Of a DNA stretch of 62,820 bases, positions 1 to 8,797 are shown one piece after another. Made by a program: the position numbers and the translations under genes. The stretch is from Roseobacter sp. (lineage in GTDB: Bacteria; Pseudomonadota; Alphaproteobacteria; Rhodobacterales; Rhodobacteraceae), in the NCBI GenBank assembly GCA_015665415.1, contig JADFAE010000011.1, positions 1 through 62,820 of the forward strand, in the 5' to 3' direction. Each line of letters opens with the position of its first letter. The first letter of the stretch is position 1. The notes beneath the pieces were generated by a model. That model was not told the origin of the DNA. It saw nothing but the letters and a program-made list of their open reading frames with translations, and ran no database searches.

Positions 1-1106
1 GAGAGCGGTTGAGCCAGGCCATGCGGGACGGGGCCAGCGACGAGGAAATCGCTAGGCTGATGCAAAAGCTGCGCGATGCCACCCAGGACTACATGCGCCA
101 GCTGCAGCGCCAGGCGCAGCGCGATGGTCAGTCCGGCGAAAGCGGCGAAGCCCAGGAAAATGCCATGACGCTGAGCCAGCAGGATCTGCAGGCGATGATG
201 GACCGGATCCAGGAGCTGATGGAACAGGGCCGGATGGCCGAGGCCGAACAGGCGCTGGAAGAGTTTCAGCAGATGATGGAAAATATGCGCATGGCCCAGA
301 GCCAGCCCGGCGAGGGTGGTTCGGATGGGCAGCAGGCGATGGAAGATCTGGGCGACACGCTGCGCGAGCAGCAGGGTCTGTCGGATCAGGCCTTCCGCAA
401 TCTGCAAGAACAGTTCAACCCCAATGCCCAGGTCGGAGAAAGCCAGGGCAATGAAGGCCGCAGTGGCGGTCAGGGACGCGGCCAAGAGCATCAGGGCGGC
501 AGCGGTGGCGCCGGGCAATCGGGTCAGGATGGCCGCGAAGGCCAGCCCGGCGCGGGCAGCAGTGCCCAGGAGGGACAGCAGGGCGGCGCGCAAGGGGGGG
601 CACAGGGTGGTGCAGAGCACGGCAGTCTGGCCGAAAGACAGCAGGCTCTGCGGGATGCCCTACGGCGCCAGCAGGGCGGCTTGCCACTGGGTCAAGGGGA
701 AGATGGCGAAGCCACCCGCGATGCGCTGGATCGGGCAGGCGAAGCGATGGAAGGGGCCGAGGAAGCCCTGCGCCAGGGTGATCTGGCAGAGGCGATTGAT
801 CGCCAGTCCGAGGCGATGGAGGCCCTGCGCGAAGGCATGCGCGCCCTTGGCGAGGCCATGGCGCGCAGCCAACAGCCGGGACAGCAACCGGGGCAGGGAC
901 AGCAGTCTTCCTCGGGGCAGGGGGATCCTTTGGGGCGCGACCGTAATGTGGCTGGGCAGGGGGATGAAAGAAACGCGCCGTTTGGGGATGGCCGGGCCCA
1001 TCGCCGAGCCTGGGACTTGCTGGAGGAGCTGCGCCGTCGGGCCGGAGAGTTGGAGCGTGGCGAAGATGAGCGGCAGTATTTTGAACGCTTGCTGGATCAG
1101 TTTTGA
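1..1106 (+). CDS. DUF4175 / TIGR02302-type protein, C-terminal part
   Basis: The window opens inside this reading frame, which is open back to base 3, so only the C-terminal part (about 368 residues) is present. The protein is low-complexity, very rich in Gln, Gly, Glu and Met, with long amphipathic helical stretches such as runs of MMDRIQELMEQGRMAEAEQ type. It ends in a conserved-looking block with DPLGRD and a Trp/Leu/Arg-rich tail ending in LLDQF. This is the composition and ending of the TIGR02302/DUF4175 family, large alphaproteobacterial proteins with N-terminal membrane segments that would lie outside the window. Function is unknown for the family. Assignment rests on composition and tail, so it is probable rather than certain. 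Confidence 0.75.
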   Translation, partial: ERLSQAMRDGASDEEIARLMQKLRDATQDYMRQLQRQAQRDGQSGESGEAQENAMTLSQQDLQAMMDRIQELMEQGRMAEAEQALEEFQQMMENMRMAQSQPGEGGSDGQQAMEDLGDTLREQQGLSDQAFRNLQEQFNPNAQVGESQGNEGRSGGQGRGQEHQGGSGGAGQSGQDGREGQPGAGSSAQEGQQGGAQGGAQGGAEHGSLAERQQALRDALRRQQGGLPLGQGEDGEATRDALDRAGEAMEGAEEALRQGDLAEAIDRQSEAMEALREGMRALGEAMARSQQPGQQPGQGQQSSSGQGDPLGRDRNVAGQGDERNAPFGDGRAHRRAWDLLEELRRRAGELERGEDERQYFERLLDQF

Positions 1107-1155
1107 CGCCGGTGTCGAAAACCATGGGCGTATGCAGGCCAAGCCCACTTGCATC

Positions 1156-1235
1156 GGTCTGAATGTGAACCGGCCCGAATTTGCACAGGTCTGAATTTGC
1201 ACGGGCCCAAAGTTTAACGGGTCTGGGTGCGGAGC
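1156..1235. repeat. Degenerate 16-nt tandem repeat, 5 units
   Basis: Five consecutive 16-nt units start at 1156, 1172, 1188, 1204 and 1220. They begin alternately GGTCTG and GGCCC. Example units are GGTCTGAATGTGAACC, GGCCCGAATTTGCACA and GGTCTGAATTTGCACG. The units are diverged but in perfect 16-nt register. The same type of unit recurs at 1383-1447. Confidence 0.75.
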
Positions 1236-1279
1236 GTAGGTTTGCCCTTGGTCTCTTGATGGCCTCTGTATGGAGCGCA

Positions 1280-1366
1280 GGGGCTCCCGCCTGTTTTACG
1301 GGATTTGAAAAATCCCGCACTCCAGTTGGGCTAGCCGCTTTGCCCTCCTGAAGGAGGGCAAAGCGG
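1280..1366 (+). repeat. Bipartite REP-like hairpin element, copy 1
   Basis: The element reads GGGGCTCCCGCC, a first hairpin (CGGGATT/AATCCCG, 1299-1317), a linker GTTGGGCTAG, then a 15-bp perfect second hairpin (arms 1335-1349 and 1352-1366). The same order of blocks with different stem sequences occurs near 32924, 44064, 53932 and, inverted, 55474. It lies between convergent genes and could also terminate transcription. Confidence 0.7.
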
Positions 1367-1382
1367 GCAGCGCCTGTTGCTA

Positions 1383-1447
1383 GGCCTGAGTTCCAAACCT
1401 GCTTGAGTTTTAACCTGCCTGAGTTTTAACCTGCCTGAGTTTCGAAT
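1383..1447. repeat. Degenerate 16-nt tandem repeat, 4 units
   Basis: Units are GGCCTGAGTTCCAAACC (1383), TGCTTGAGTTTTAACC (1400), TGCCTGAGTTTTAACC (1416) and TGCCTGAGTTTCGAAT (1432). The last three are in exact 16-nt register. They resemble the array at 1156-1235. Confidence 0.75.
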
Positions 1448-1551
1448 CCGGTCAGCTGTCCAGGTCGGGCCAATTTGCCAGCGCAAGCCTGTGGTCCAAA
1501 ACGTCGTAGGGAGGCCCGAAATGCGGATGATGCGCGCGGGGCGGCGGCCCT

Positions 1552-2625
1552 TTAGCCCCGAGGCTGTTGCAGGGCTGTGACCTGTTGGTCCAGCCAGAGC
1601 CGCATCTCATCAACCCAGGCCACATAGCTGCTGAGATAGGGATCCGCTTGCGGGGCCAGCTCGGCGATCTGGGGGGCGTTGCTGTAGACCATCACCAGCG
1701 CCACTGCTGCAAGGATGATCAGTGCAAAGCCACGGGTGAAACCGGATTTGCGCGGTCGCGGCGTCATGTCCGGTGCCATCGAGGGCGGAGTTGTCTCTCC
1801 GGCGCGCAGGGTCGAGTTGATCTCTTCAATGTCGGGCAGCACGCCTCGCTTCAACCCGCTGGCTTCGGCGGCCAGACGGCGCGGGTCTTCACCACGGATG
1901 CGGGCCATTCGATCCTGGGCTTGGCGGGAACGTCGGGCATCCTCATCTTCCGGCAGGTCGTCCAGGCCGAGATTGGGCTGGGTTTCCAGACCCTGGGATT
2001 GGCTGCTCTGGGCTTCTGCCCTCAGGTTGGCTTCGCGCTGGGCTTCTTCGCGCAGGATATCCCCCAGCGCGGGATCCAGCCCGCGCTGTGTGGGCGCGGC
2101 GGCAGGTTCATGCGTGGAGGCGGCCACTGTCTCGGCGGGCGCGGTGGTGTCTTCATCTGTATCCGCCACTCTCTGCTCGGCAGGCTTTGCCGCCGCAGCC
2201 TGTTCGGCAGGTTCAGCCTCGCCAGAGTTGGACGCAGGGGCGTCCTCCTGGCGGGCCTCTGTCTGCAACTCAGTTTGCGGGTCACTCTGGGGGGCACTCT
2301 GCGGGCCTGTCTGCCGGCTTGGTTCGTCTGATTGATCCTGTTCCACCGGTTCGGAGATCTGCGGGTCTGCCTGATCCGGCGCAGAGGCGAACTCGACCTC
2401 AGGCGTTGCCTCGGCTGGGGTCTCTGCCCCTGCCTCTGGTGACTGCGCCCTGGCCTCAGGTACGGGTGGCGCGCCAGCCGGTGTTGCGGCAGCACCAAGG
2501 GATCCGGCGGGCTGCTGAAACCAGGTGTCGCCACAGTTGGAACACTGCACATCGCGGCCTTCTTCGGGAATGACGTCATCCGGCACTTCGTACTGGGCAC
2601 CGCAATTCGGGCAGGTCAGGCGCAT
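1552..2625 (-). CDS. Zinc-ribbon (MJ0042-type) membrane protein
   Basis: A 357-residue protein starts with a zinc ribbon: CPNC at residues 5-8 and a second CSNC about 23 residues later, as in the MJ0042/finger-like domain. It is followed by a long acidic, Ala/Glu/Gln/Pro-rich, probably disordered region. One hydrophobic segment near residue 305 (FALIILAAVALVMVYS) precedes a short C-terminal domain. The start at 2625 is chosen because the ribbon begins there directly and an AAGGAG ribosome site lies just upstream; a longer frame would add 20 unrelated residues. It is divergent from ftsE, a common arrangement in roseobacters. A single-pass protein with a cytoplasmic zinc finger is inferred; its role is unknown. 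Confidence 0.85.
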   Translation of the reverse strand: MRLTCPNCGAQYEVPDDVIPEEGRDVQCSNCGDTWFQQPAGSLGAAATPAGAPPVPEARAQSPEAGAETPAEATPEVEFASAPDQADPQISEPVEQDQSDEPSRQTGPQSAPQSDPQTELQTEARQEDAPASNSGEAEPAEQAAAAKPAEQRVADTDEDTTAPAETVAASTHEPAAAPTQRGLDPALGDILREEAQREANLRAEAQSSQSQGLETQPNLGLDDLPEDEDARRSRQAQDRMARIRGEDPRRLAAEASGLKRGVLPDIEEINSTLRAGETTPPSMAPDMTPRPRKSGFTRGFALIILAAVALVMVYSNAPQIAELAPQADPYLSSYVAWVDEMRLWLDQQVTALQQPRG

Positions 2626-2829
2626 AAAAATCTCCTTGGACCCGGAAGCATCCGGGAGGCTTTCGGCAGTATTTCTAAATGACAATAGGCAGTTCCGGGC
2701 TTTCGCGAAAGGGTCAATTGCGATTTGGTTGCGCAGTGATCAGGAGGCCCAGGCCTGCCATCCATCATGGCCCATTGAAACTGGCGAGCCGCTGGGGCAA
2801 AACTGCGAGGCACGAAACAGGGGATCACC

Positions 2830-3507
2830 GTGATAGAGCTGGAAAACGTTGGCTACAACTACGGAGGGGGGGAGCTCTTGAGCAATCTCTCCGTGAAACT
2901 GGCTCCGGGGTCGTTCCATTTTCTGACCGGACCCTCAGGTGCGGGCAAGACCACCCTGCTGAAACTGTGTTATGGCGCGCTGACACCGACCTCGGGGCGG
3001 GTGCGAGCCTTCAATATGGATGTGCAGGGGCTGGACCGGGACCAGATGGCGCATCTGCGCCGCCGCGTGGGCGTGGTGCATCAGGACTGCCGCTTTCTGG
3101 ACCACCTTTCGGTGATCGAGAATATCGCTCTGCCGCTGACTGTGGCGGGCAAGGATCTCAGCCAGGAGGAAGCCAATCTGCGGGAACTGTTGAACTGGGT
3201 TGGTCTGTCAGAGCGCGCCGATGCCCTGCCACCGGAATTGTCGGGCGGCGAGCGTCAGCGGGCCGCGCTGGCGCGTTCGGTGATCCTGTCTCCAGAGGTG
3301 ATCATCGCGGATGAACCCACTGGCAACGTGGATTGGGAGATGTCTCAGCGCCTGCTGCAATTGCTGGTCGAGCTGAACCGGATGGGCAAGACCATTCTGG
3401 TGGCCACCCATGATATGGCCCTGATCCGCGCCGCCAAGAACCAGGTGCAGGCGCGGGTGCTGAGGATTTCGGAGAAACGGCTGCAATTGGCGGGGGCTGA
3501 CCTATGA
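2830..3507 (+). CDS. ftsE: Cell division ATP-binding protein FtsE
   Basis: A 225-residue ABC ATPase with Walker A GPSGAGKT (residues 34-41), signature LSGGE (137-141) and Walker B VIIADE (157-162). FtsE pairs with the membrane protein FtsX at the septum, where the complex regulates peptidoglycan hydrolases during division. The next gene encodes an FtsX-type permease and overlaps by 4 nt (ATGA), which supports FtsE over other ABC ATPases. The start codon is GTG. This is the first gene of a tightly packed operon running to 5966. Confidence 0.93.
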   Translation: MIELENVGYNYGGGELLSNLSVKLAPGSFHFLTGPSGAGKTTLLKLCYGALTPTSGRVRAFNMDVQGLDRDQMAHLRRRVGVVHQDCRFLDHLSVIENIALPLTVAGKDLSQEEANLRELLNWVGLSERADALPPELSGGERQRAALARSVILSPEVIIADEPTGNVDWEMSQRLLQLLVELNRMGKTILVATHDMALIRAAKNQVQARVLRISEKRLQLAGADL

Positions 3508-4403
3508 GCGAAGGACGCTTGCGCAAATTGATCATAGGCGATGCCCAGGCCGACCGGGTGGTGCCTCCCAGTGGCTTTACCGCTCAGCTGACGCTGTTTG
3601 TTTCTGGTGCCATGGCCTTTCTGGCGGTGTTTGCGCTGGCCCTGTCGCTGGCCTCTGGACGGTTGGCCACCCGCTGGGGAGATGAGCTGGCCCGGGCCGC
3701 AACCCTGCGCATCAATGCGCCGGCTCAGCAACGGGATGCACAGACCCAGGCGGCGCTCACCATTCTGCAACAGACACCAGGGGTTGCCGCCGCCCGCGCG
3801 CTGAGCGCCGAAGAACAGGCAGCACTGCTGGCGCCCTGGTTTGGCGCAGCGCTCAGCATCGACAGCCTGCCGGTGCCGCAGCTGATCGAGGTGATCGAAG
3901 GGGACCCAGGTTATGACGGGGCCGGTTTGCGCCTTCGGTTGCAGGCAGAAGTGCCCGGCGCGGTGCTGGATGACCATACCCGCTGGCGTGCGCCTCTGGT
4001 GGATGCCGCCCGTGCCCTGCGGCGATTGGGGGCGATTTCGATCCTGCTGATCGCCGGGGCCACCGCTGCGATGATCACCCTTGCGGCCAATGCGGCCCTT
4101 GCGGCCAATGCGCAGGTGATCGAAGTGCTGCGCCTGGTCGGGGCGCTGGACAGCTATATCGCGCATGCCTTTGTGCGGCGCTTTACCTTGCGGGCTTTGG
4201 GCGGTGCCGCCGTGGGCATGGCGCTGGGCATGCTGGGGGTCTGGCTGATGCCTGCGGCCTCGAATGAGGGCGGGTTCCTGACAGGACTGGGATTTCAGGG
4301 CTGGAGCTGGCTGTTGCCGCTGCTGATCCCGCTTTTGGGGGCCTTGGTGGCCTTTGCCGCCACCACCCGTGCGGCCAATAAACGACTAGGAGATTTGGCG
4401 TGA
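3504..4403 (+). CDS. ftsX: Cell division protein FtsX
   Basis: A 299-residue membrane protein with the FtsX layout: a short cytoplasmic start, one membrane segment (about residues 28-50), an extracytoplasmic domain of roughly 120 residues, then three C-terminal membrane segments. It overlaps ftsE by 4 nt and is followed by plsC with another 4-nt overlap, so the genes are translationally coupled. In the family, FtsX transmits ATP-driven movements of FtsE to periplasmic wall hydrolases. The sequence is diverged, as usual for alphaproteobacterial FtsX. Identity rests on topology and on the ftsE neighbour. Confidence 0.88.
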   Translation: MSEGRLRKLIIGDAQADRVVPPSGFTAQLTLFVSGAMAFLAVFALALSLASGRLATRWGDELARAATLRINAPAQQRDAQTQAALTILQQTPGVAAARALSAEEQAALLAPWFGAALSIDSLPVPQLIEVIEGDPGYDGAGLRLRLQAEVPGAVLDDHTRWRAPLVDAARALRRLGAISILLIAGATAAMITLAANAALAANAQVIEVLRLVGALDSYIAHAFVRRFTLRALGGAAVGMALGMLGVWLMPAASNEGGFLTGLGFQGWSWLLPLLIPLLGALVAFAATTRAANKRLGDLA

Positions 4404-5140
4404 GCTTTGCAATTCAGTGGCTGCGGTCCTTTCTGTTTGTGTTTCAGATCTACTTCATGATGCCAATCTTTGGCCTGGTGTTTGCCCCCTGGGCCATTTT
4501 CAGCAAACGCGGGGCCCGGGCCTGCTGCAAGAGCTACTCGCGCTGGGTGTTCTGGACCGCGCGTTGGATGGTCGGCATTCGCTGTGAAGTGCGCGGACCG
4601 GTGCCTGAAGGCGAAGTCCTGATCGCGGCCAAACATCAGTCGTTCCTGGATATCATGATGATCTTCACGGCGCTGCCGACGGCGAAATTCATCATGAAAA
4701 AGGAAATTCTGCGCACGCCGGTGATTGGGCAATACGCCAAGCTGCTGGACTGTGTTGCGGTCGATCGCGGCAAACGTGGCGCTGCCATTGAAAAGATGGT
4801 GCAGGATGTCAAAGCCGGGCATCAAGAAGCCGGGCAGCTGATCATTTACTCCCAGGGCACCCGTGTCGCACCTGGCGTCAAGGCCGACTACAAGGTCGGT
4901 ACTGGTGTTCTGTATGAACAATTGGGACAGGCCTGCGTGCCGGTGGCCACCAATGTTGGCGTGCTCTGGCCCCGCACCGGTATCATGCGCAAGCCGGGGG
5001 TGGCCGTGGTGGAGTTCCTTGAGCCGATCAAGGCGGGCACTGACCGCAAGGAATTCATGACCATGCTTGAGAGCCGGGTTGAGGCCCGGTCAAATGAATT
5101 GATGCGAGAGATAGGATTTGATCCGGATGCAGTACATTGA
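4400..5140 (+). CDS. plsC: 1-acyl-sn-glycerol-3-phosphate acyltransferase
   Basis: A 246-residue PlsC-family acyltransferase. It would transfer an acyl chain to lysophosphatidic acid to make phosphatidic acid at the inner membrane. The catalytic HX4D motif is H79-D84 (KHQSFLD) after an N-terminal hydrophobic anchor, and the acceptor-binding motif appears as SQGTR (151-155) instead of the usual EGTR. The start is GTG, overlapping the ftsX stop, with AGGAG upstream. The Glu-to-Gln change in the second motif is worth noting; Q/E variation there occurs in roseobacter homologues as far as I recall. Confidence 0.9.
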   Translation: MSFAIQWLRSFLFVFQIYFMMPIFGLVFAPWAIFSKRGARACCKSYSRWVFWTARWMVGIRCEVRGPVPEGEVLIAAKHQSFLDIMMIFTALPTAKFIMKKEILRTPVIGQYAKLLDCVAVDRGKRGAAIEKMVQDVKAGHQEAGQLIIYSQGTRVAPGVKADYKVGTGVLYEQLGQACVPVATNVGVLWPRTGIMRKPGVAVVEFLEPIKAGTDRKEFMTMLESRVEARSNELMREIGFDPDAVH

Positions 5141-5732
5141 CAGCATAGACCAGCTGGAGGCGCTTTACGGGAAACCGGGAGCGCCTTCTTTACGAAAAGT
5201 GGCGCGGCGGATGACGCCTCTGTACCGGCAGTGGATCATGGGTTCCAAACTGTGCATGCTGGCCACCACGGGTGCGGAGGGCACCGATGACAGCCCGCGC
5301 GGCGACGATGGACCGGTGGTGCTGGAATTGGACCCCGGCACCCTGGCGCTGCCGGATTGGCGCGGCAACAACCGGTTGGATTCCCTGCGCAACATCGTGC
5401 GCGACGGGCGGGTCTCGCTGATGTTTCTGGTGCCCGGCTCCAACAATGTGGTGCGCGTCAATGGCACCGCCAAACTGACCGCAGATCAGGACCTGCGGTC
5501 CCGGTTTGAGAAAAAGGGCAAATTGCCCGCCACCGTGATCGTGATCTCCATCGCAGAGATCTACAGCCAATGCGCCCGCGCCCTGCTGCGCGCAGGCACC
5601 TGGCGTGGCGAGGATGAGAGCGCAGGCCTGCCCAGCATGGGCGAGATCCTGGCAGAGCAGACAGATGGCGACGAGGGTGGCCAGGCCTATGATCAGGCCT
5701 GGAATGCCCGCGCTGCCAAAACCATGTGGTAA
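5127..5732 (+). CDS. Pyridoxamine 5'-phosphate oxidase-family FMN protein
   Basis: A 201-residue protein of the split-barrel PPOX superfamily. The fold is recognisable from a block KLCMLATTGAEGTDDSPRGD near residue 40, where such proteins bind FMN, followed by LPDWRGNNRLDSL and a beta-rich core (VSLMFLVPGSNNVVRVNGTA). It matches the MSMEG_1061-like subgroup of uncharacterised FMN-dependent PPOX proteins. The ATG at 5127 gives a 14-nt overlap with plsC; a TTG at 5118 is an alternative start. The substrate is unknown, and the ftsEX-plsC context does not define it. Confidence 0.8.
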   Translation: MQYIDSIDQLEALYGKPGAPSLRKVARRMTPLYRQWIMGSKLCMLATTGAEGTDDSPRGDDGPVVLELDPGTLALPDWRGNNRLDSLRNIVRDGRVSLMFLVPGSNNVVRVNGTAKLTADQDLRSRFEKKGKLPATVIVISIAEIYSQCARALLRAGTWRGEDESAGLPSMGEILAEQTDGDEGGQAYDQAWNARAAKTMW

Positions 5733-5735
5733 CCC

Positions 5736-5966
5736 ATGGAAGCGCTGCAAACGGGGTCTGGTGAGCTGGCATTTCTGATCTGGTTGGGGGGCTATCTGGC
5801 CCTTTACCTGTTGTTGGTATGGCTGTCTCCCCGGTTCCGCGAGAGCCTGTTGGACTGGCTCAGCTTGCGGGATCCCTTTGGCCTGCGGTTCTGGCGTCAG
5901 AACCTGCTTTTTGCCGCTTTCAGCCTGGTCTATTTCGCCGTGGCGGTGCTGTTTCTCGGGGTGTGA
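5736..5966 (+). CDS. Small two-pass membrane protein
   Basis: A 76-residue protein with two hydrophobic segments (about residues 11-29 and 56-75) separated by a charged amphipathic region (SPRFRESLLDWLSLRDPFGLRFWRQ). It starts three bases after the stop of the PPOX gene, so it is probably co-transcribed as the last gene of the ftsEX operon. I do not recognise a family. Composition and position make it a credible gene. Confidence 0.6.
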   Translation: MEALQTGSGELAFLIWLGGYLALYLLLVWLSPRFRESLLDWLSLRDPFGLRFWRQNLLFAAFSLVYFAVAVLFLGV

Positions 5967-6124
5967 CAGGAGGCCATGACAGGGGATCTGACAGAGGATG
6001 TGAGCGCGTTCAGATTTTTTTGAATTTTCTGCGACGGAGATCAGCTGCGCCCCCGTTTAACCCAGTGCAAACACATGCCCACGTGTTTGTAAGTAACCAC
6101 TCGCGAGAAACAGCCATCTGGCTG

Positions 6125-6160
6125 GGGCCGGTGAAATTTCAGCACCGGCCCAACTTTTTC
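6125..6160 (+). terminator. Rho-independent terminator of the ftsEX operon
   Basis: A 9-bp perfect stem (GGGCCGGTG at 6125-6133 with CACCGGCCC at 6143-6151), a 9-nt loop, then AACTTTTTC. It lies between the plus-strand operon and the convergent EthD-like gene. Confidence 0.8.
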
Positions 6161-6180
6161 GAGCTCTTTCGAGCTGCGGC

Positions 6181-6495
6181 TCAGCCGTGGATCAACTCAC
6201 CGATCAGGATCTGTGGCCGTACATTGGTAAAGTTTGGAACGTCGTCCACGATGGCGCCACCGGCTTCGCCCATGGCGTTGTCCAGGGCCTCCATGTCGGG
6301 GAATGTGATGGTGGCAATCAGCAGATAGGCGGGTGGGATATCCGGGCCGCTGGCCAGGCCTTTGGAGACTTCGACCCCCTCGATCACCTGGCCCCAGTGC
6401 TCCTGCACCAGCGGCAGATGGGTGTCGAGGTAATAGTCATAGTCGAAGATGGCGTCTTCGCGGGCGGGATAGATCACTTGCAGGGTGGTGGGCAT
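6181..6495 (-). CDS. EthD-family protein
   Basis: A 104-residue single-domain protein with the EthD ferredoxin-like fold signature: an opening beta strand LQVIYPARED, then FDYDYYLDTHLPLVQEHWG, where the Y-HLPL block is diagnostic, and a C-terminal strand NVRPQILIGEL. EthD proteins are small dimeric alpha/beta-barrel proteins of uncertain biochemical role, found beside oxygenases or on their own. This copy stands alone between a convergent terminator and a spacer, so the context gives no substrate. Confidence 0.85.
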   Translation of the reverse strand: MPTTLQVIYPAREDAIFDYDYYLDTHLPLVQEHWGQVIEGVEVSKGLASGPDIPPAYLLIATITFPDMEALDNAMGEAGGAIVDDVPNFTNVRPQILIGELIHG

Positions 6496-6728
6496 TGTAT
6501 GGTGCGTCCTCTACTGGTCAGTTGGTACCAAGATCAATCTTATGACGCGGGGATGCAAGGAAGAGACTGCTTCCAGACACCTCTTCTCTATCTGGATGTG
6601 CAGATAGAATATCGCAAAGCTAGAAGCCTTCCTTTGGGAAAGGGATATGCGACTTCGAGGCCATGTGGGCTTGGTGTCTCACTTAGAGGACTGTGGCTGG
6701 GACAAACTGTCAGCCATGGTTTAGGTTC

Positions 6729-7256
6729 TTAGCTGTCGGGCTGAGGCGCTCTGATCCAAAGCCAGCTGCTGTTGTCGTCCGGATTGTCTGGAAAGGCCGC
6801 AAAAAACACGCCCCATCGTGCAAGGGAGCCTCGCGCCCCAGTTAGCCATCCCTTGGAAACACTGCTTCCCCCAACAACCGCATCCGGGTCGACCGGTAGA
6901 TCGGGCAATTCACTTTGAACAATGATCTCAAGCTTTGCTAGCAACTCTTCTGCCTCAGCCCGGCTCAACGCATAGGGATCATGTGTTTCGATCGTGCATT
7001 TTTCCGACTCAAGGCGCAAAAGCGCGCCAGTTGTCAGATCGATCCACAATACATCCCTAAAGCCGTCTACTACCTCTACCAAGCCGTAGTCGTCCGGGGA
7101 CCCGAAATCACGACCAAAATGGCTGGCGACGCAGATGTCTTTGAACAAAAAGGCAAGACGTTCGCTGCGGCTGGGCGTCGGCCACAAGGTAGAAGCTGCG
7201 GCAAATCCAAGTGCCAATCCGGCGATCACAATGGGAAAAAGAGTTCGTTGTTTCAT
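6729..7256 (-). CDS. Hypothetical membrane-anchored or secreted protein
   Basis: A 175-residue protein beginning MKQRTLFPIVIAGLALGFAA, a signal peptide or N-terminal anchor, followed by a mostly acidic soluble domain (FLFKDICVASHFGRDFGS, later DPDAVVGG and a Trp-rich end SSWLWIRAPQ). The start at 7256 is chosen because it begins the hydrophobic leader. Longer in-frame extensions run into an intergenic hairpin. I recognise no family. It lies just upstream of the lpdA stop on the same strand and may be the last gene of that transcript. Confidence 0.55.
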   Translation of the reverse strand: MKQRTLFPIVIAGLALGFAAASTLWPTPSRSERLAFLFKDICVASHFGRDFGSPDDYGLVEVVDGFRDVLWIDLTTGALLRLESEKCTIETHDPYALSRAEAEELLAKLEIIVQSELPDLPVDPDAVVGGSSVSKGWLTGARGSLARWGVFFAAFPDNPDDNSSWLWIRAPQPDS

Positions 7257-7272
7257 AATATATCCGAATGGG

Positions 7273-7302
7273 CTTCGCCCCGGAAAAAAAACCGGAGCGA
7301 AG
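7273..7302. other. GC hairpin with an A8 loop downstream of lpdA
   Basis: Arms CTTCGCCCCGG (7273-7283) and CCGGAGCGAAG (7292-7302) pair with one mismatch around a loop of eight A. The T tract (minus strand) lies in the loop and not after the stem, so this is not a canonical terminator, but it could weaken read-through from lpdA. Confidence 0.4.
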
Positions 7303-7308
7303 AAGGGC

Positions 7309-8700
7309 TTAACTGTGGATGGCACCGTCGCCGCAGGCCAGCGCCGCTTCGCGCACCGCTTCCGAATAGGTCGGATGGGCGTGGCAGGTCAGCGCGATAT
7401 CCTCGGCGGAGGCACCAAATTCCATCGCCACGCAGATCTCGTGGATCAGATCACCGGCACCGGGACCGATGATGGCGGCCCCCAGAACCCGATCGGTCTC
7501 GGCGTCGACGATCAGTTTCACAAAGCCATCGCCCTGATGCACCGCCTTTGCGCGGCCATTGCCCATGAACATGAACTTGCCGATCTTGACCTTGCGCCCT
7601 TCGGCCTTGAGCGCATCCTCGGTGGCCCCAACGGTCGAGACCTCAGGGGTGGTGTAGACCACACCGGGAATGACACCATAGTTCACATGGCCATGTTTGC
7701 CGGCAATGACTTCAGCCACGGCCATGCCTTCGTCCTCGGCCTTGTGGGCCAGCATCGGGCCCTCGATGACGTCACCAATGGCAAAGATACCGGGCACATT
7801 GGTGCGCCACTGCGCATCGGTGGCGATCTGGCCACGTTCGGTCAGTTTGACGCCCAGGCTGTCGAGCCCCAGGCCCTCGGCATAGGGTTTGCGGCCCGTC
7901 GCCACTAGCACCACATCGGCGTCGATGAGTTCTTCGGTGTCGGGGCTCTTCTTGAGGGCATATTTGACCTTGGCTTTGGTCTTGGAGGCCTCGACGCCCT
8001 GAACGGCCGCACCCATGATGAACTTCAGGCCCTGCTTTTCCAGGATCCGCTTGAAGCCGCGCTGGACGTCCTTGTCCATCCCCGGACAGACCGCATCCAT
8101 ATATTCAACCACGGTGACTTCGGATCCGAGACGGGCATAGACCGAGCCCAGTTCGAGGCCGATGACTCCGGCACCGATGACCACCATTTTCTTGGGGATT
8201 TTGGGCAGTTCCAGCGCGCCAGTGGAGGTGACCACGATCTTTTCGTCAACCTCGACGCCGGGCAGCGAGGAGGGCACGGAGCCCGAGGCGATGACGATGT
8301 TCTTGGTGGCGTGCACTTCGTCGCCGACCTTGACCTGACCCGCCGCAGGGATTGAAGCCCAGCCCTTGAGCCAGTCGATCTTGTTCTTTTTCATCAGGAA
8401 TTCGACGCCACCGGTGTTCTGGCCGATGACGTCCTCCTTATAGGCTTTCATCTGGTTCCAATCGACCGAAGGCGATTTGCCCTTGAGGCCCATGCCGGCG
8501 AAATTATGCTCTGCCTCGTGTAGCATATGGGTGGCATGCAGCAGCGCCTTGGAGGGGATGCAGCCCACGTTGAGGCAGGTGCCGCCGAGGGTGTCGCGGC
8601 CTTCCACGATGGCGGTTTTCAGGCCCAGCTGGGCGCAACGGATGGCGCTGACATAGCCGCCGGGGCCTGCACCGATGATGATTACGTCGTAGGATGCCAT
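7309..8700 (-). CDS. lpdA: Dihydrolipoyl dehydrogenase (E3)
   Basis: A 463-residue flavoprotein disulfide reductase. It reoxidises dihydrolipoamide of the 2-oxoglutarate dehydrogenase complex and passes electrons to NAD. Visible motifs are the FAD-binding GAGPGGY (10-16), the redox disulfide C42-C47 in [13 protein letters not shown], the NAD-binding [17 protein letters not shown], the second FAD motif [20 protein letters not shown] and the C-terminal HPTYSE with the catalytic His. The start at 8700 begins the FAD strand directly. It lies downstream of sucA-sucB on the same strand, so it is most likely the E3 of that complex, with two small membrane protein genes between. Confidence 0.96.
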   Translation of the reverse strand: MASYDVIIIGAGPGGYVSAIRCAQLGLKTAIVEGRDTLGGTCLNVGCIPSKALLHATHMLHEAEHNFAGMGLKGKSPSVDWNQMKAYKEDVIGQNTGGVEFLMKKNKIDWLKGWASIPAAGQVKVGDEVHATKNIVIASGSVPSSLPGVEVDEKIVVTSTGALELPKIPKKMVVIGAGVIGLELGSVYARLGSEVTVVEYMDAVCPGMDKDVQRGFKRILEKQGLKFIMGAAVQGVEASKTKAKVKYALKKSPDTEELIDADVVLVATGRKPYAEGLGLDSLGVKLTERGQIATDAQWRTNVPGIFAIGDVIEGPMLAHKAEDEGMAVAEVIAGKHGHVNYGVIPGVVYTTPEVSTVGATEDALKAEGRKVKIGKFMFMGNGRAKAVHQGDGFVKLIVDAETDRVLGAAIIGPGAGDLIHEICVAMEFGASAEDIALTCHAHPTYSEAVREAALACGDGAIHS

Positions 8701-8735
8701 GTTCACAGGGTCCTTTGTGGTTGAAGGGAGAGGAG

Positions 8736-8766
8736 GGGGGCGCTGCCCCCGGCCCAAGTCTGGGCC
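8736..8766. repeat. Double GC hairpin between lpdA and the MAPEG gene
   Basis: Two adjacent hairpins: GGGGGC/GCCCCC (8736-8750) and GGCCCA/TGGGCC (8751-8766). They are followed by CTCCCCCGAGGTATTTG and CGGCAAAATGAAA. From memory this hairpin plus CCCGAGGTATTT tail is a widespread intergenic element in Rhodobacterales; only one copy is in the window. Confidence 0.5.
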
Positions 8767-8797
8767 TCCCCCGAGGTATTTGCGGCAAAATGAAAAC

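Larger units (their letters stand above)
1107..1551. other. 445-bp convergent spacer with hairpins and 16-nt repeats, no gene
   Basis: This spacer separates two convergent genes. It holds two short arrays of a degenerate 16-nt tandem repeat (1156-1235 and 1383-1447) and, between them, a bipartite hairpin element (1280-1366). Open frames here lack a plausible start and ribosome binding site and have no protein-like composition. Confidence 0.7.

Noticed and set aside
415-1320. Pro/Arg-rich frame antisense to the DUF4175-type gene
   Set aside because: Arises from the repetitive composition of the opposite gene and crosses the hairpin element in the spacer.
7273-7302. lpdA terminator
   Set aside because: The T tract is inside the loop and not after the stem; kept only as a hairpin.
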